A DNA stretch of 64,000 bases from Caprimulgus europaeus (Eukaryota; Chordata; Aves; Caprimulgiformes; Caprimulgidae): positions 115,532,246 through 115,596,245 of the forward strand of contig OU015523.1 in the NCBI GenBank assembly GCA_907165065.1, in the 5' to 3' direction. Below the pieces are notes generated by a model. That model was not told the DNA's origin and did not search any database. It worked only from the letters and a program-made list of their open reading frames with translations. Of this stretch, positions 40,182 through 56,754 are shown one piece after another. The position numbers were made by a program, and so were the translations under genes. The first letter of the stretch is position 1. The number at the start of each line of letters is the position of its first letter.

Positions 40182-42621
40182 AAACTTTCATAACAGTCTA
40201 TGCAATGTATTACAATAATTATTTCTGTTTTCTGTGTTCAACAGGCAGCTTAACTATATGCACAGGGCAAAAAACTCAATAATGAAATTACCTCAGGCTT
40301 GATTTCACAAACCAGCATTGCAGAACAGCTATGGATTTCTGTGCCTTGACCACTAAATCTTCTTAAGAGAAACAGCCAAGGAAAAAATGATATTTGCTTA
40401 CTTAACTGTGATAAGAACTGATTCCAGAACCCAAGTTAATAGAAAGCTGAAGCTTTGACATGGTATTAAGAAGTCTCTGTTGTTTCCTCATAGAGGGCAA
40501 CAGTGGGTTAACAGCTTTTTATGACTGGAGAAGTCCTTTAGCCCATTCCATATAAAGACAGTTACCATGGGTACCTTCCAGTTGCTGTAGTAATATTTTG
40601 CCTCCTTTAAATATATATCACTGATGACTTCCATTTAAGACAATTTTTTAAATTTCTTGTCCTTTGCTACTGGCTATGTTGTTGTAAGAACTTTTACAAG
40701 GATTTCTGCATTTCTCTACAAATACACAAATGTTCTACTGTTTTATTTATTAACTCCTGCAATAAGGATTAATTTGGTGACCACAGCAAAAAAAAAAAAA
40801 AACAACAAAAAACCAACAAACCCTCAAAGGTCATTGGACCATATCTATAATTTGTAAATCCAGTAGAAAAAAATGTAAAACACTCTGAGAAACTTCTGGA
40901 CTGAACCCACCATAGAAATAAAAGATTCTTATTATTAATCTTCAGAAAAAGATTTTATTTATGACAAAATATTACAGTGGAATGTAAGTAGTTGTCCATT
41001 ATCTGCTGAATGCTAGTAAAGTGTGTTCTGCCAGAAACTAAATGCTTCTTTTATCAACACTTTCTACTTAGTAACTGACCTTTAGTTCCTGTAGGAATAA
41101 TTAGGATCACTGACTAGAGTTATTCATGTTTTCGGACTCCTATGAATAACATGATGATGTGATTTCCTGACTAGATGTAGCCCAGGAGCATTTTTTCATG
41201 CACTGAAGAATAGCTGATAGTGATTAAATGTAATTTTATAAGTTTGCTTTTACTTCCTACAGGGTTCAATCCAACTTCTGTGTTATAGCAGTTACTTAAC
41301 TCTGCTCTAGACCTTTAGATATCCAGGTTATAGGTGGGTCAGCCATTCACATTGGATGGTGGGTACAATTATAATAGAAGCAGTTTGTCTGCCTCTTTTT
41401 TTCCGAAACTTTTAAGGAAACATCTTTCTGTGTGTCCAGGTCAAGCAATTCTCTGTTGAAACTCCCTGTGTTTCTGTTCCTCCACCATAAAACACTAGGC
41501 AGAGGGGCAGATCTTTTATACCAGGTTGCATTATGTGTAGAGGCCATAACTTTGGTCAATGACACACTCCCAAAGGAGATGAGTAACCATGTCTTTTCGT
41601 ATTATTATACATTAAATGAGCTGCTAATTTCAGCCCCTATTTAAAATTCATTTGTTTTATAGCAATAATATTTTACATCTCACCTTTGCATTAAAACATA
41701 TATTGGTAGCAGTTCCAAAGTTAATATTAAGAAGCTGCTTCAAATTCTGCATTGTTAAATAATCCTTGTATTCTTGCTGTAGTTTTCTTCACACATCCCC
41801 TTCCTCTGGACTCCTTCCAGACTCAAAGACCCCAAACCCCTCTGCAATATAGAGATGGCTAATTTCTCACAGGAAAGGCTGGATTGGTTTAGTGGAACCA
41901 GTCTGAGACATGTATATATATCTGTGCCGGCATACACGTCTGCATGGAAATATTATTATCCTGACACCTTTGTTCCAACAGTCCTTCAATATAGAACTAG
42001 TCTTATGTGCATACATCTCTCCCATCATACAGCTATTACAGACTTTATTAAACTTCTAGAGCCACTGGAACTCTGCCACCTCATGGGTGTAAAGTAATGT
42101 CTCTGTAACAAGGCAGTTATGAGAACAAATATTTTTTGACAGAATTTGAGAAAGGATTTCTTAATTTGACATGTTTATTCATTTCTGCAGTTCTAAAAAC
42201 TCACTCATCTCTTTTACCTCTAGGTATAAGACAAAAATAGATATCTGTCATAACAAACTCAACTGCAAACAAACTTCTTGGAAAAGTCTCTAGCAAATTC
42301 TGAGCTATTTTTCTCTGTATTTGGGTTACTTCAGTTTAATAGCAGAAATTATTTTCAGAGCTCTGGGAGCAATTGGAGCAGATCACCCACACATCTCTTT
42401 CCTAAAGATTGTCCAGCTTCTCTCTGCAGAGTAAAGGTTGTAAAATGCTGTACTTGCTGATCTCTTGGGTTGCTTCCTCTAACCAACATGGCAACAGTTT
42501 CAGCTGGATTAAACTTTCAATTATTTTTTGTTGCCCAGAACCACATTGAACCCAAACCCTAGAGAGCACTGCATTGCCTGGCTGTTAAACAGTGTAGAGA
42601 ATGAGACACAGGTCATCTTAA

Positions 42622-45394
42622 ATGACCCAACTTAAGTGCCTCGACGCTAATGCACGTAGCATGGGCAATAAACAAGAAGAACTGGAAATGTATGCATACC
42701 TCCAGAGATATGACCTGATTGGCATCACAGAGACATGGTGGGATGGCTCCCATGACTGGAGTGTTGGAATGGAAGAGTACAGGCTCTTCAGGAAGGACAG
42801 GCAGGGGAGATGAGGAGGGAGTGTTGCCCTCTATGTCAACAACCAGCAGGAGTGTATGGAGCTCTACCTGGAGACAGATGAGGAGCTAACAGAGAGTCTT
42901 TGGGTAAGGACTGAAGGGAAGGCAGAAAAAGGGGATGTTACAGTGGGGGTCTGCTACAGGCCACCAGACCAGGGAGACCAAGCAGATCAGGCCCTCTATA
43001 GGCAGATAGGAGCAGCCTCACGTTCACAAGCCCTGGTCCTCATGGGGGACTTCAACCACCTCAACATCTGTTGGAGGGACAACACAGCAGGCCACAAACA
43101 ATCCAAGCGGTTCCTGGAATGTGTGCAGGACAACTTCCTTCTCCAGGTGGTTGAGGAACCGACAAGGAGAAGTGCCATGCTGACCTTGGTCTCACCAACA
43201 AGGAGGGGCTGGTGGGGAACGTGAAGCTCTTGGGCAGTCTTGGCTGCAGTGACCATGAAATGTTGGAATTCGAGATCCTCAGGGCGGTGAAGAAGGTGCA
43301 TTGTAAGCTCACTACCCTGGATTTCGGGAGAGCAGACTTTGACCTCTTCAGGGATCTGCTTGGTCACGTACCATGGGATGAATTCCTGGAAGGAAGAGGG
43401 GTGCAGACCGGTTGGAATGTACTCAAAGATCTCTTCCTCCAAGCACAGGAACGATGCATCCCTACAGAGAGGAAGGCAGGCAAAAACAGCAGGAGGCCTG
43501 CATGGATGGATAGGAAGACCCTGAACAAACTTAGGATCAAGAAGGAAGCCTATAGAGGGTGGAAGGAAGGATGGGTAACCTGGGAAGAATACAGAGAAAT
43601 TGCCCAAGTAGCCAGGGATCAGGTTAGGAAAGCCAAGGCCCTGACAGAATTAAATTTAGCCAGAGATGTCAAGGGCAACAAAAAAAGCTTTTATAGGTAT
43701 GTTGGGGAGAAAAGGAAAACTAGGGAAAATGTGGGCCCTCTCCAGAAGGCAACAGGAGATCTGGTCACCCGGGACATTGAGAATGCTGAGGTGCTCAATG
43801 ACTTTTTTGCCTCAGTCTTTACCGGCAAGGACTCAGCCACAGTGCCCAAGTCCTACAAACCCAAGGATGGGTCCAGGAGAATGAAGAACTGCCCATTGTA
43901 GGAGAAGATCAGGTTCTGGAGCACCTAAGGAACCTGAAGGTGCACAAGTCCATGGGACCTGATGGGATGCATCCACGGGTCCTGAGGGAAATGACAGATG
44001 AAGTTGCAAAACCACTGTCCATCATATTTGAGAAGTCCTGGCTGTCTGGTAAAGTTCCCGCAGACTGGAAAAAGGGGAACATCACCCCCATTTTTAAAAA
44101 GGCAAAACAAGGAAGACCCGGGGAACTACAGGCCGGTCAGACTCACCCCAGTGCCAGGCAAGATCATGGAGCAGATACCCCTAGAAACTATGCTAAGGCA
44201 CATTGAGAACGAGAAGGTGATTGGTGACAACCAACATGGCTTCACCAAGGGCAAATCGTGCCTGACCAATCTGGTGGCCTTTTATAATGGGGTTACAACC
44301 TTGGTGGACAAGACCAAAGCAACTGATGTCATCTACCTGGACTTGTGCAAGGCGTCTGACACCGTCCCATAGGCATCCTTGTCTCTAAATTGGAAACATG
44401 TGGGTTTGATGGATGGACCACTCGGTGGATAAGGAGCTGCCTGGATGGTCACACTCAAAGAGTTGTGGTCAACAGCTCAAAGTCTGAGTGGAAACCACTG
44501 ATGAGTGGTGCCCCTCAAGGTTCGGTATTGGGGCCCGTGTTCTTCAACATCTTTGTCAGTGATATGGACAGTGGGATTGAGTGCACCCTCAGCAAGTTTG
44601 CCAATGACACCAAGATGAGTGGTGTGGTTGACACGCTGGAGGGACAGGATGCCATCCGGAGGGATCTTGAGAGGCTTGAGAGGTGGGCCTGTGCCAACCT
44701 CATGAAGTTCAACAAGGCCAAATGCAAGGTCCTGCACCTGGGTCGGGGCAACCCCAAGCACAAGTACGGGCTGGGCAATGAGTGGCTTGAGGCCAGCTCT
44801 GAAGAGAAGGACTTGGGAGTGGTAATGGATGAGAAGTTCAACATGAGCTGGCAATGCGCACTTGCAGCCCAGAAGGCCAACCATATCCTGGGCCACATCA
44901 AGAGAAGGCCAGCAGGTCGAGGGAGGTGATTCTCCCCCTCTACTCCGCTCTCCTAAGGCCCCACCTGGAGCACTGCGTTGAGTTTTGGAGCTCCCAACAC
45001 AAGAGAGACATCGACCAGTTAGAACGAGTCCAGAAAAGGGCCATGAGGATGATCCAAGGGCTGGAGCACCTCTCCTACAAGGACAGGCTGAAAGAGTTGG
45101 GGCTGTTCAGCCTCATGAAGAGACGGCTCCAAGGAGATCTTATAGTGGCCTTCCAATACCTGAAGGGGCTACAGGAAAGCTGGGGAAGGACTTTTCATAA
45201 GGGCAGTTAATGACAGGACAAGGGGAAATGGCTTTAAGCTGAAAGAGGGTAGGTTTAGATTAGATATTAGGAAGAAATTCTTTACTGTGAGGGTGGTCAG
45301 ACACTGGAAAGGGTTGCCCAAGGAAGTTGTGGCTGCCCCCTCCCTGAAAGTGTTCAAGGCCAGGTTGGATGAGGCTTTGAGCAACCTGGTCTAG
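42622..45394 (+). pseudogene. CR1 ORF2 pseudogene (APE endonuclease + reverse transcriptase)
   Basis: In order, it shows the endonuclease motifs ITETWWDGSHDW (from about 42721), YRPP, GDFNH (43045-43059) and SDHEM (from 43248). Next come the linker with the [11 protein letters not shown] and AYRGWK motifs, the [14 protein letters not shown] motif, the reverse transcriptase entry, [29 protein letters not shown] and the C-terminal GLFSLMKRR region. The catalytic F-A-D-D box reads F-A-N-D (44597-44608), replacing the first aspartate. Breaks I can place are a TGA at 42811-42813 and frame changes near 43195, 43890, 44110, 44375, 44900 and 45190. A functional protein is impossible. The 203-codon minus-strand frame at 42996-43607 is a shadow of this gene. 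Confidence 0.93.
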
Positions 45395-45482
45395 TGGAAA
45401 GTTGTCCCTGCTCATGGCCAGGGGTTTGGAACTGGATGATCTTTAAGGTCCCTTCCAGCCCAAACCATATGATTGTATGATC
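42622..45482 (+). mobile_element. CR1 LINE with nearly complete ORF2
   Basis: The copy begins within the first codons of ORF2 (CAACTTAAGTGCCTCGACGC) and continues without large gaps to the CR1 3' terminus (AGGTCCCTTCCAGCCCAAACC) and a short tail ATGATTGTATGAT near 45470-45482. It has no ORF1, so it is 5'-truncated at the ORF1/ORF2 boundary. At about 2.86 kb it is the longest CR1 copy in the window and a useful reference for the internally deleted copy at 26010-28495. Several frameshifts and stops show that it has been inactive for some time. Confidence 0.95.
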
Positions 45483-48055
45483 TGCTGCAAGCAGTGGATC
45501 CAGCATCCCAAAGTATTTTGCTCCCTTCCTGGAAATCTCAGAGATATTTTGGCAAATACAGGTGAGTAAATGGAGGGGATCCCATACTATAGTCCCTAGG
45601 AGTGAGAGGTGAAAGAAACCATTGGCACTTTTGGGTGCCTGGGCTATACCTTTGCCATCAGAGTATGGACATCTTGCCAATTCCTGGGTCAGGGCACAGG
45701 CACCATCCACTTTCTGATTTCCTATGAGGTTGAAACTCTGACCCATCTTAACCATCATCTCACTCCCATGTTTCTGCAGAAAAAGTGTAGATTTTTGGGC
45801 CAGAGGTGTGTCAAACACCTAAGTTTTGACTCATTCATGGCAGGCAGATCGCTTGAATCATCCTGTGCATTACATTGAGGTGTGCCATACAGAATGAACC
45901 AAAAATGTATGATGTAAGGCATGGTTGCAGACTTAATCAGCAGAGTAACTGGATGTAAGAGAAAATCATTAAGCTGTGGCATCTTCAGAGGAGTTGCATT
46001 TGGTTTTGGGGCTGAACTGAGAAGACCATGCATAGTGTCAGCACTGTTTAACCTTCCTGCTCTGTTTGCTTGTCCGTGTGATCCAATATGCTGGTGAATA
46101 TCTTTCTTGCCCACCTCTACCCCAAATTCCCTCTTCAAAATTTAGCCCAGAATGTCTAACAGAGTGCATGACAGTGCAATCAGGCAACCTGCTCCTATAT
46201 TTGGCAGCATTGTCACAAAAGACAACAATGTATGAAGGAAAATGTATCTAGAAGGACAGTGTATTGCAGAATGCAATTATTCAGCTCAAAATTAATGATT
46301 TGCCATCCACAGCTGTTCCTTCATCACCAAGCTATGCTTCTTTACTGACAGCAAATGGTGAGGCCTTGGGTTATATCATGTCTTAAAGAAGCTGCCATGT
46401 GTCTTTAATGACCATAAATGTCAGAACCTTGGTTTTACATCTCAAGGCTGATGTCCACTCTCTATACATTATTAATGTGCTTTACAAACAGTACTTTGAC
46501 CACAGAAGTAATGTAGAAATGGGAGAATAATTGTCAAAAAAAGTTCTGAAGAACATGGTTGAAATATAGGATCTGACTAACATTTGGGAGCAGATATTGC
46601 ATCTTCCTGTTTCTGGATTTCTTTTGTGTGTTTGAAGGCTAGTGTAAAACAAATCAGGAATAATAATAAAAATGTTTACCAACTTGTAGATCTAGACATC
46701 CATGGGAGTAAATTGCTTCAGACTGGCTTATAAATTTTTGTGCTTTGTTCCAAGTAAATTACAAAACATGCCTTTGAGCAGTTCATTAGTTTGTATACCT
46801 CTTGTAGTGTAATGTTCACTCATCGATCTGTCAAATCAAACAAAAGTGGATTATGACTTGGCCAGATGGCTTGCAAAGATTATCTTTGAATATTAGGTGT
46901 CAGGAAGAAAAAAATGGGAATCAATTTGTTGAATGCTTAACGTAGCTCACATTCAAAATTACTGAATTAAGTCCTAGTCGCTTGTCTCAACTGACTTAAG
47001 TAACGGTGCTTTCTGAACTGAGTATAGAAAATGTCTCCTTTTTAGCCACTCATCTTCAGCTGTCAACATGTACAGGAACAATAGTTGTTACTGTCAGAAC
47101 TGACATGAAACATCAACCACAATCCTAGATTTACTTCTCTTTGGATATCTCATGAACTGCTTTCACAAGCAGTGATTCAGTCTCTTTCTTATTTCCACAG
47201 GCTTAGTTCTTGCTTTTTAGGAGTTTTTTTGTTGTTGTTGTTTACTTGTTTTTTGTTATTGATTTTGTTCTTTATTTTTGCCTTTCTCTCTAAAATAATG
47301 AGTAGGCTGCATGGCATACATATATTCCTCTTTGAGCCTTGCAGAAGGGGAGGAGAGGGGCTGTAGCAATTGGGGTAGCCAATGCATTGCTCTGGGATAC
47401 TGTGAGCAGAAGGAAGGAATGGAAGCAAAATCTGTGTTGTACTTAATTCTATTGTCTAAATTTGCAGTGAACTCTTCACTGATGGTTTCTTACATTACTT
47501 TCACTGCATTCGGATAAGACAGCAATGCTTCTGAATCCTGATATCCTACAGATGAGCCCTAATGATAACCCATCTCAGGTGGTTCAACTTGCATGGGATA
47601 TGGTTCTTTGAAAGGTTTAACTATACCAAAAGAATCACTGAATGTGACCAGAGACAGCAAATCTTATTTCCTTTGTTAATCTTGCTCTTAAAACAAGTTA
47701 TGCCTAAATGTGTTTCAGTAAACATGTGGTCAATGAATCTTCACTTCTTGTTGGGATGAGACCAAGTATGCAGCCATATTCCACTCCCCCTGTAGCTGGG
47801 GCTTGGAAACTGGAAACCTGGATGTGGGTGCAAGTAGAGATGAGTGGTGCAATCCCTGGGATCAAGGTCGTGGATCACTATGGCAGAACATACCTTCCCA
47901 CAAGTGAAATGCGGCCAGAATGACAAATTTAACCATAGGGTTAAAAAAAGGCTTGTTTTAAATATTTTAATGTTAACCTCAAGCTAGCACCTCAGTCTAA
48001 TGAGGTGATAACTGTATCCTTGAATCCACATACTGTAATGCCAGAGATGTAATTT
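45483..48055. other. noncoding DNA, nothing recognised
   Basis: No gene or repeat family is recognised. T-rich and GTT-repeat DNA lies at 47220-47280. The 154-codon minus-strand frame at 45354-45818 begins in unique DNA and runs into the antisense of the CR1 3' end, so it is treated as chance. Confidence 0.55.
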
Positions 48056-48103
48056 CATTTATTTATTTGTTTGTTTGTTTGCTTACTTTACCCGTTCATC
48101 TAT

Positions 48104-48163
<60 letters not shown>

Positions 48164-48172
48164 TTATTTTTA
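48056..48172. repeat. compound microsatellite (TTTA)(TTTG)(TATC)n
   Basis: Short TTTA and TTTG runs at 48056-48080 are followed by a pure TATC tract from 48105 to 48163 (about 14.5 units), then TTTA again. The repeat gives a spurious open frame with a repeated YLSI peptide. Confidence 0.95.
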
Positions 48173-48440
48173 CAGCAGATTATATCTAAGCATGATTGAC
48201 AAATTGTTTCTTTTGAGCTTGGATAGAATGACAGATCCACAACTTGCTGAGTTTAATGGAAGTTTCTCCATAGATTTCTATGGGGTTTGGATTAGGATGT
48301 GGTATCTGCCGAGCAGTGCAACATAATGTTCTGATATTTTAGGAGAAAAAATTCACATTTAAGTGGTAGCAAAAACTTAATGTGAATTATGTTTCTCAGC
48401 CTCTTTCTGATGCCCTGACTGTTAAAGCAGAATATAAATA

Positions 48441-48950
48441 TATGTCCAGTTCTGGGGCCCCTAACACAAGAAGGATGTGGATCTACTGGAGCGAGTCCAG
48501 AGGAGGCCATGAGGATGATCAGAGGGCTGGAGCACCTCTGCTATGCGGACAGGCTGAGAGAGTTGGGGCTGTTCAGCCTGGAGAAAAGAAAGCTCCAGGA
48601 AGACCTTATAGTGGCCTTCCAGTACCTGAAGGGGCTACAGGAAAGCTGGGGAGGAACTTTTTACAAGGGCAGATAATTATGGGACAAGTGGTAATGGATT
48701 TAAACTGAAAGAGGGTAGATTTAGATGAGATATTAGGAAGAAATTTTTTCTTGTGATTGAGGTGAGACACTGGCACTGGTTCCCCAGAGTAGTTGTGGAT
48801 GTCCTCTCCCTGGAAGTGTTCAAGGCCAGGTTGGATGAGGCTTTGAGAAACCTGCTCTGGTGAAAAGTGTCCTTGCCATGGCAGAGGGTTTGGAACTAGA
48901 TGATCTTTAAGGTCCCTTCCAACCCAAACCATTCTATGATCCTATGATAT
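48441..48950 (+). mobile_element. CR1 LINE, 5'-truncated 3' fragment
   Basis: It starts in the ORF2 C-terminal region (TATGTCCAGTTCTGGGGCCC), passes the GGCTGGAGCACCTCTGCTATG and GAGTTGGGGCTGTTCAGCCT stretches, and ends with AGGTCCCTTCCAACCCAAACC and the tail ATTCTATGATCCTATGAT. It closely resembles the 3' part of the 42622-45482 copy, including the phrase GGCTACAGGAAAGCTGGGG shared by both, so the two belong to the same or a sister subfamily. Indels prevent a continuous frame. Confidence 0.94.
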
Positions 48951-53767
<4,817 letters not shown>

Positions 53768-53997
53768 GACAGCAATGGCCTCAAGTTGTGCCAAGATTAG
53801 ATGTAAGGAAAAAGAAAAGGTTCTCAGGCAATGCAATGGGATGCCTGGGGAGGTGGTTGAGTCTCCATCCCTGGAGGTATTTAAAAAATGGGTACATGAG
53901 GCTCTTGGAGATATGGTTTGGTAGTAGACAGGTATGGTTAGACTTGATGATCTCAAAGATCTTTTCCAATGAAATAATTCTATGATTCCATGAATAA
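53768..53997 (+). mobile_element. CR1 LINE, old short 3' fragment
   Basis: It begins ATGGCCTCAAGTTGTGCCA and goes through GCCTGGGGAGGTGGTTGAGT and CATCCCTGGAGGTATTTAAA. The end is GACTTGATGATCTCAAAG, a CTTTTCCAATGAAAT stretch, and the tail ATTCTATGATTCCATGA. The 3' end differs from the other CR1 copies (GATGATCTCAAAGATCTTTTCC rather than the GGTCCCTTCCAACCC type), so this is a different, probably older subfamily with internal deletions. Confidence 0.85.
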
Positions 53998-54394
53998 AAC
54001 CCCAAAGTTTGTGAGCCAGTACCTTTCATGGCAAAGGCTGAAATGGGAAAGGTGCAAAACCTTCTTCCCTTTCATGTACATCTGTTGGGGCCTTAGCATT
54101 ATTACATGGCTGTGATACTGGCTAGGCCGCAGCTAGGCCGCTTTCAACAACTGCCAGAAGAGATAAGCTGAGAAAGGAATGCAGCTACATATGAAAGACG
54201 TGCAAAAGTGATAAACAACTGCTGGCAACATGGAGGATAGCTGGAAGTTACGTCGACCAGGAAGTGAACCTGAACCAAGATAAGAGTGAACCACTGAGAC
54301 TGAGAAAGACTGAGAGGTCAAAGTGTGAATAGTGCTATTATCCAATAATAATTAGCTTCGTAGTGTGTGGACACGTATGAGGAACTTAACGGGC

Positions 54395-54401
54395 TATATA
54401 A
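54395..54401 (+). promoter_or_regulatory. LTR TATA box
   Basis: TATATAA within GGGCTATATAACACG, positioned near the 3' end of the family B LTR where the viral core promoter is expected. Confidence 0.75.
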
Positions 54402-54417
54402 CACGCAGCTTTCTGAT

Positions 54418-54423
54418 AATAAA
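54418..54423 (+). promoter_or_regulatory. LTR polyadenylation signal
   Basis: AATAAA, 16 bases after the TATA box. It would sit at or just before the transcription start, an arrangement used by retroviruses with a very short R region. Confidence 0.7.
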
Positions 54424-54496
54424 CGGATTTGAGTTGCATCTTGTGGATGTGTGAGTCACTCATTTCTCGCTCGCCAGATAGCCCACGACATACATC

Positions 54497-56173
54497 TTCC
54501 TCATGGTTCTCTTTCCTTGGAAACTACCTGGTCATGTCAGATATCTGTTGCTTCACCTGTGCTTGTGGTGTGACTGTTCACTGGATTGAATGTGGGAATG
54601 GCTTAAGGCCTCATGGAAAACACAGATTCCCACTGTTGTCTCCCTTGAAAATTCAAGGTTATGAGGAGCAGCTCTGAGGATAAGGCAAGAAAGTAAAACC
54701 AATAGGAAAGAGAAACTGATTTAATAATTTTTCTGTCAATGCATTAAGTTTCATCAGAGTGAAAATGTTTCATAACACAGTGTTGATTTCAGAGGAATAT
54801 TATTTTGGGAAAAAGTCCCACAGTGTCAAAATATCCCCTTTCACTTTTTCAGCAAAATCTGGTGTTTTTCTTTAGGAATCACTTTCAATTTAAAATTTTG
54901 AATTCTGTATTTAACTATATATCTTTATATATTAGATTAATAATACACTATATTATATATTTGTAAACACATTGTACATATTTTATGATGTAGTTTAAAA
55001 AGGTGAAAAAATTAAATGTTTTGATCTGGACAAAACATTTCCAGTGATGCAAAATATAATGCCAGAAATATCCAAATTATAATCACAGATTTTGTGAAGT
55101 CCTTCATAAAAGTGGAATATCCCTTCTCTGTGCTCCTCCTTTTACAGACACACCTCGAATGATCAGTCAATCAGAATTGTTCAGATTAGCTTGAGTAGTT
55201 GAATAGAAATAAATTGCATTTAGAAAACTATTAGTATTATGTTGGTATTTTAGTTCTCTATTATACCTGGTAACAAGATACATCAGAAAATCCTCAAAGA
55301 ACATTAAGATTCTTAAGTGAAGGATATATCCTAAAAAATGAACATTGTAAGATGCTCTTTTATTAAACTTTTTGCTGAGTTTAATTTCTTCACGGCAGAG
55401 AAGAACATCTGGGTCCACTTGTTCCCCTGTCTTATATTTTGACTATAAGTTCCCTGAGAGAGAGTCTGTGCTTCACTCTGGTTTTGCACACAGAGTTTGG
55501 TATGACAGGTCCTGGTTTGTGACTTGGGGCATATCTTCACCAGCACAGGTTCAGCTGGCATTACCTTGAGTTGATAAAACCTGTGGAGCAATAGGGCCTC
55601 TTGAACCTACTCACTCAGATGTGGAGGCTTGATAGCCCTGCACTTAGTCTGCTGTGTAGACATACTTGGTGTTTTCACACTCACATGAATGGGACCATAC
55701 ATCTCTAGAGTGGTCATAGAAAGAAGAGGCAAAGGAATAACTGCCTTTCTGAATGTCTGCATCTTTCTTTTCCTTGTTCAGAGGAATGTAAATACCCTGC
55801 AGAGCTTGGTGGACCATGTCTTTGGAGCACATCAGAACATGCTTGGAGCTGTCATACTTGACTCTTCTCATAGAGTGGCAGGGTACCTGAGTCCTTGGGT
55901 CAGGGTCTGACCCTGGTCTTACCTCACATGGTGAATCATAGATGGAGCCACAGGAACCCCCAAAACTGACTTCTAATTTCTTTCTCTCACATCTGAAACA
56001 TTTTAGCATGAAAGCCCTTTAATACAAAAAAAGGTAATGATAACTTTGGCACTGTTCTACTTCTGTGTAATCCAGAGTTATATTTGTAACTCCATCAATA
56101 CTCTGACATAGTGCTACAGATACTGTCAGCTTTAATTATGGCTAAGTATTAAATGGCCAGCTCCATTTCTAAT
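54497..56173. other. noncoding DNA, nothing recognised
   Basis: Very AT-rich with TATA-like repeats at 54915-54965. A 121-codon minus-strand frame at 55644-56009 and an antisense 73-codon frame overlap each other. Neither shows a family motif I recognise. Confidence 0.55.
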
Positions 56174-56754
56174 TGTCATGGTTTAACTCTAGCCAACAAC
56201 ATAGCACCACACAGCTGCTCACTCCCTCCCCCCCTGCCCCGGTGGGATGGAAGAGAGAATCAAAAGGGTAAAAGTGAGAAAATTCATGGATTAAGACAGT
56301 TTAATAGAGAAAGCTAAAGCCATGCACACAAGCAAAACAAAACAAGGATTTAATTCACTACTTCCCATGGACAAGCAGGTGTTCAGCCATCTCCAGGACA
56401 GTAGGGCTCCATCACACCTAATGGCTACTTGGGAAGGCAAATGCCATCACTCAAAATGTCTGCCCCCCTTCCTGCTTCTTCTTCCAGCTTTATATGTTGA
56501 GCATGACGTCATATGGTATGGGATATACCTTTGGTCAGCTGGGATCAGCTGTCCCAGCTGTGCCCCCTCTCAACTTCACATGCACTCCCAGCCTACTCAC
56601 TGGTGGGGTGATATGAGAAGCAGAAAAGGCCTTGACTCTGTGTAAGCACTGCTCAGCAATAACAAAAACATCCCTTTTCATCACAAATCCAAAATACAGC
56701 CCCATACCAGCTACTGTGAAGAAAATTAACTCTATCCCAGCTAAAACCAGGACA
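56174..56754 (-). mobile_element. solo LTR of family A on the minus strand
   Basis: On the plus strand it reads TGTCATGGTTTAAC ... CTAAAACCAGGACA. Its reverse complement therefore starts TGTCCTGGTTTTAGCTGGG and runs into GAGTTAATTTTCTTC, matching the start of the LTR at 940-1559. The CCCCGGTGGGATGGAAGAGA stretch near 56238 is the antisense of the pyrimidine-rich 3' region. Length is 581 bp. The flanks (CTAAT before, GTAAC after) share only a partial match, so the target duplication has decayed. No proviral genes are adjacent. The 107-codon plus and 95-codon minus frames inside it are chance. Confidence 0.9.

Larger units (their letters stand above)
28496..42621. other. 14 kb of noncoding DNA, mostly unannotatable
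   Basis: No CR1, LTR or exon was recognised in this stretch, the longest such interval in the window. It holds a purine-rich tract at 29053-29148, a short palindrome at 32333-32350 (ACTTTTAA and TTAAAAGT), and AT-rich motif-dense DNA at 33950-34170. It also has a CAAA/A-rich low-complexity block at 40107-40181, another A-rich block near 40787-40822, and a small hairpin at 41119-41150 (GTTATTCAT and ATGAATAAC). The open frame at 36763-37200 (145 codons) is the longest unrelated to a known repeat, but it has an overlapping antisense frame and no recognised family. Confidence 0.55.
54077..54496 (+). mobile_element. solo LTR (family B, class II/alpharetrovirus-like) with perfect 6-bp target duplication
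   Basis: The LTR itself is 54083-54490 (408 bp), starting TGTTGGGGCC and ending GCCCACGACA. The six bases TACATC occur directly before it (54077-54082) and directly after it (54491-54496), a perfect target-site duplication. A TATATAA box and an AATAAA signal lie close together near the 3' end, so the R region must be short. Short LTR length, 6-bp duplication and this promoter/poly(A) spacing fit avian class II (alpha- or beta-type) retroviruses. No gag, pol or env sequence lies beside it. The intact ends and duplication suggest that it is one of the younger insertions in the window. Confidence 0.9.

Noticed and set aside
42996-43607. 203-codon minus-strand open frame
   Set aside because: It is the exact antisense of the CR1 ORF2 endonuclease/linker region, and the sense strand carries the recognisable motifs.
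45354-45818. 154-codon minus-strand frame
   Set aside because: Part is antisense of the CR1 3' end and the rest has no family resemblance, so it is treated as a chance frame.
48075-48326. Open frame with repeated YLSI peptide
   Set aside because: It is a translation of the TATC microsatellite and does not look like a real protein.
55644-56009. 121-codon minus-strand frame, cysteine-containing start
   Set aside because: The CFRCERKK start hints at a zinc motif, but there is no complete spacing of metal ligands and no promoter or splice context.
56322-56645. 107-codon plus-strand frame
   Set aside because: It lies wholly inside the minus-strand solo LTR at 56174-56754 and is antisense to it.
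54077-56754. Provirus bounded by the LTRs at 54083 and 56174
   Set aside because: The two LTRs are of different families and opposite orientation, and no gag, pol or env sequence lies between them.
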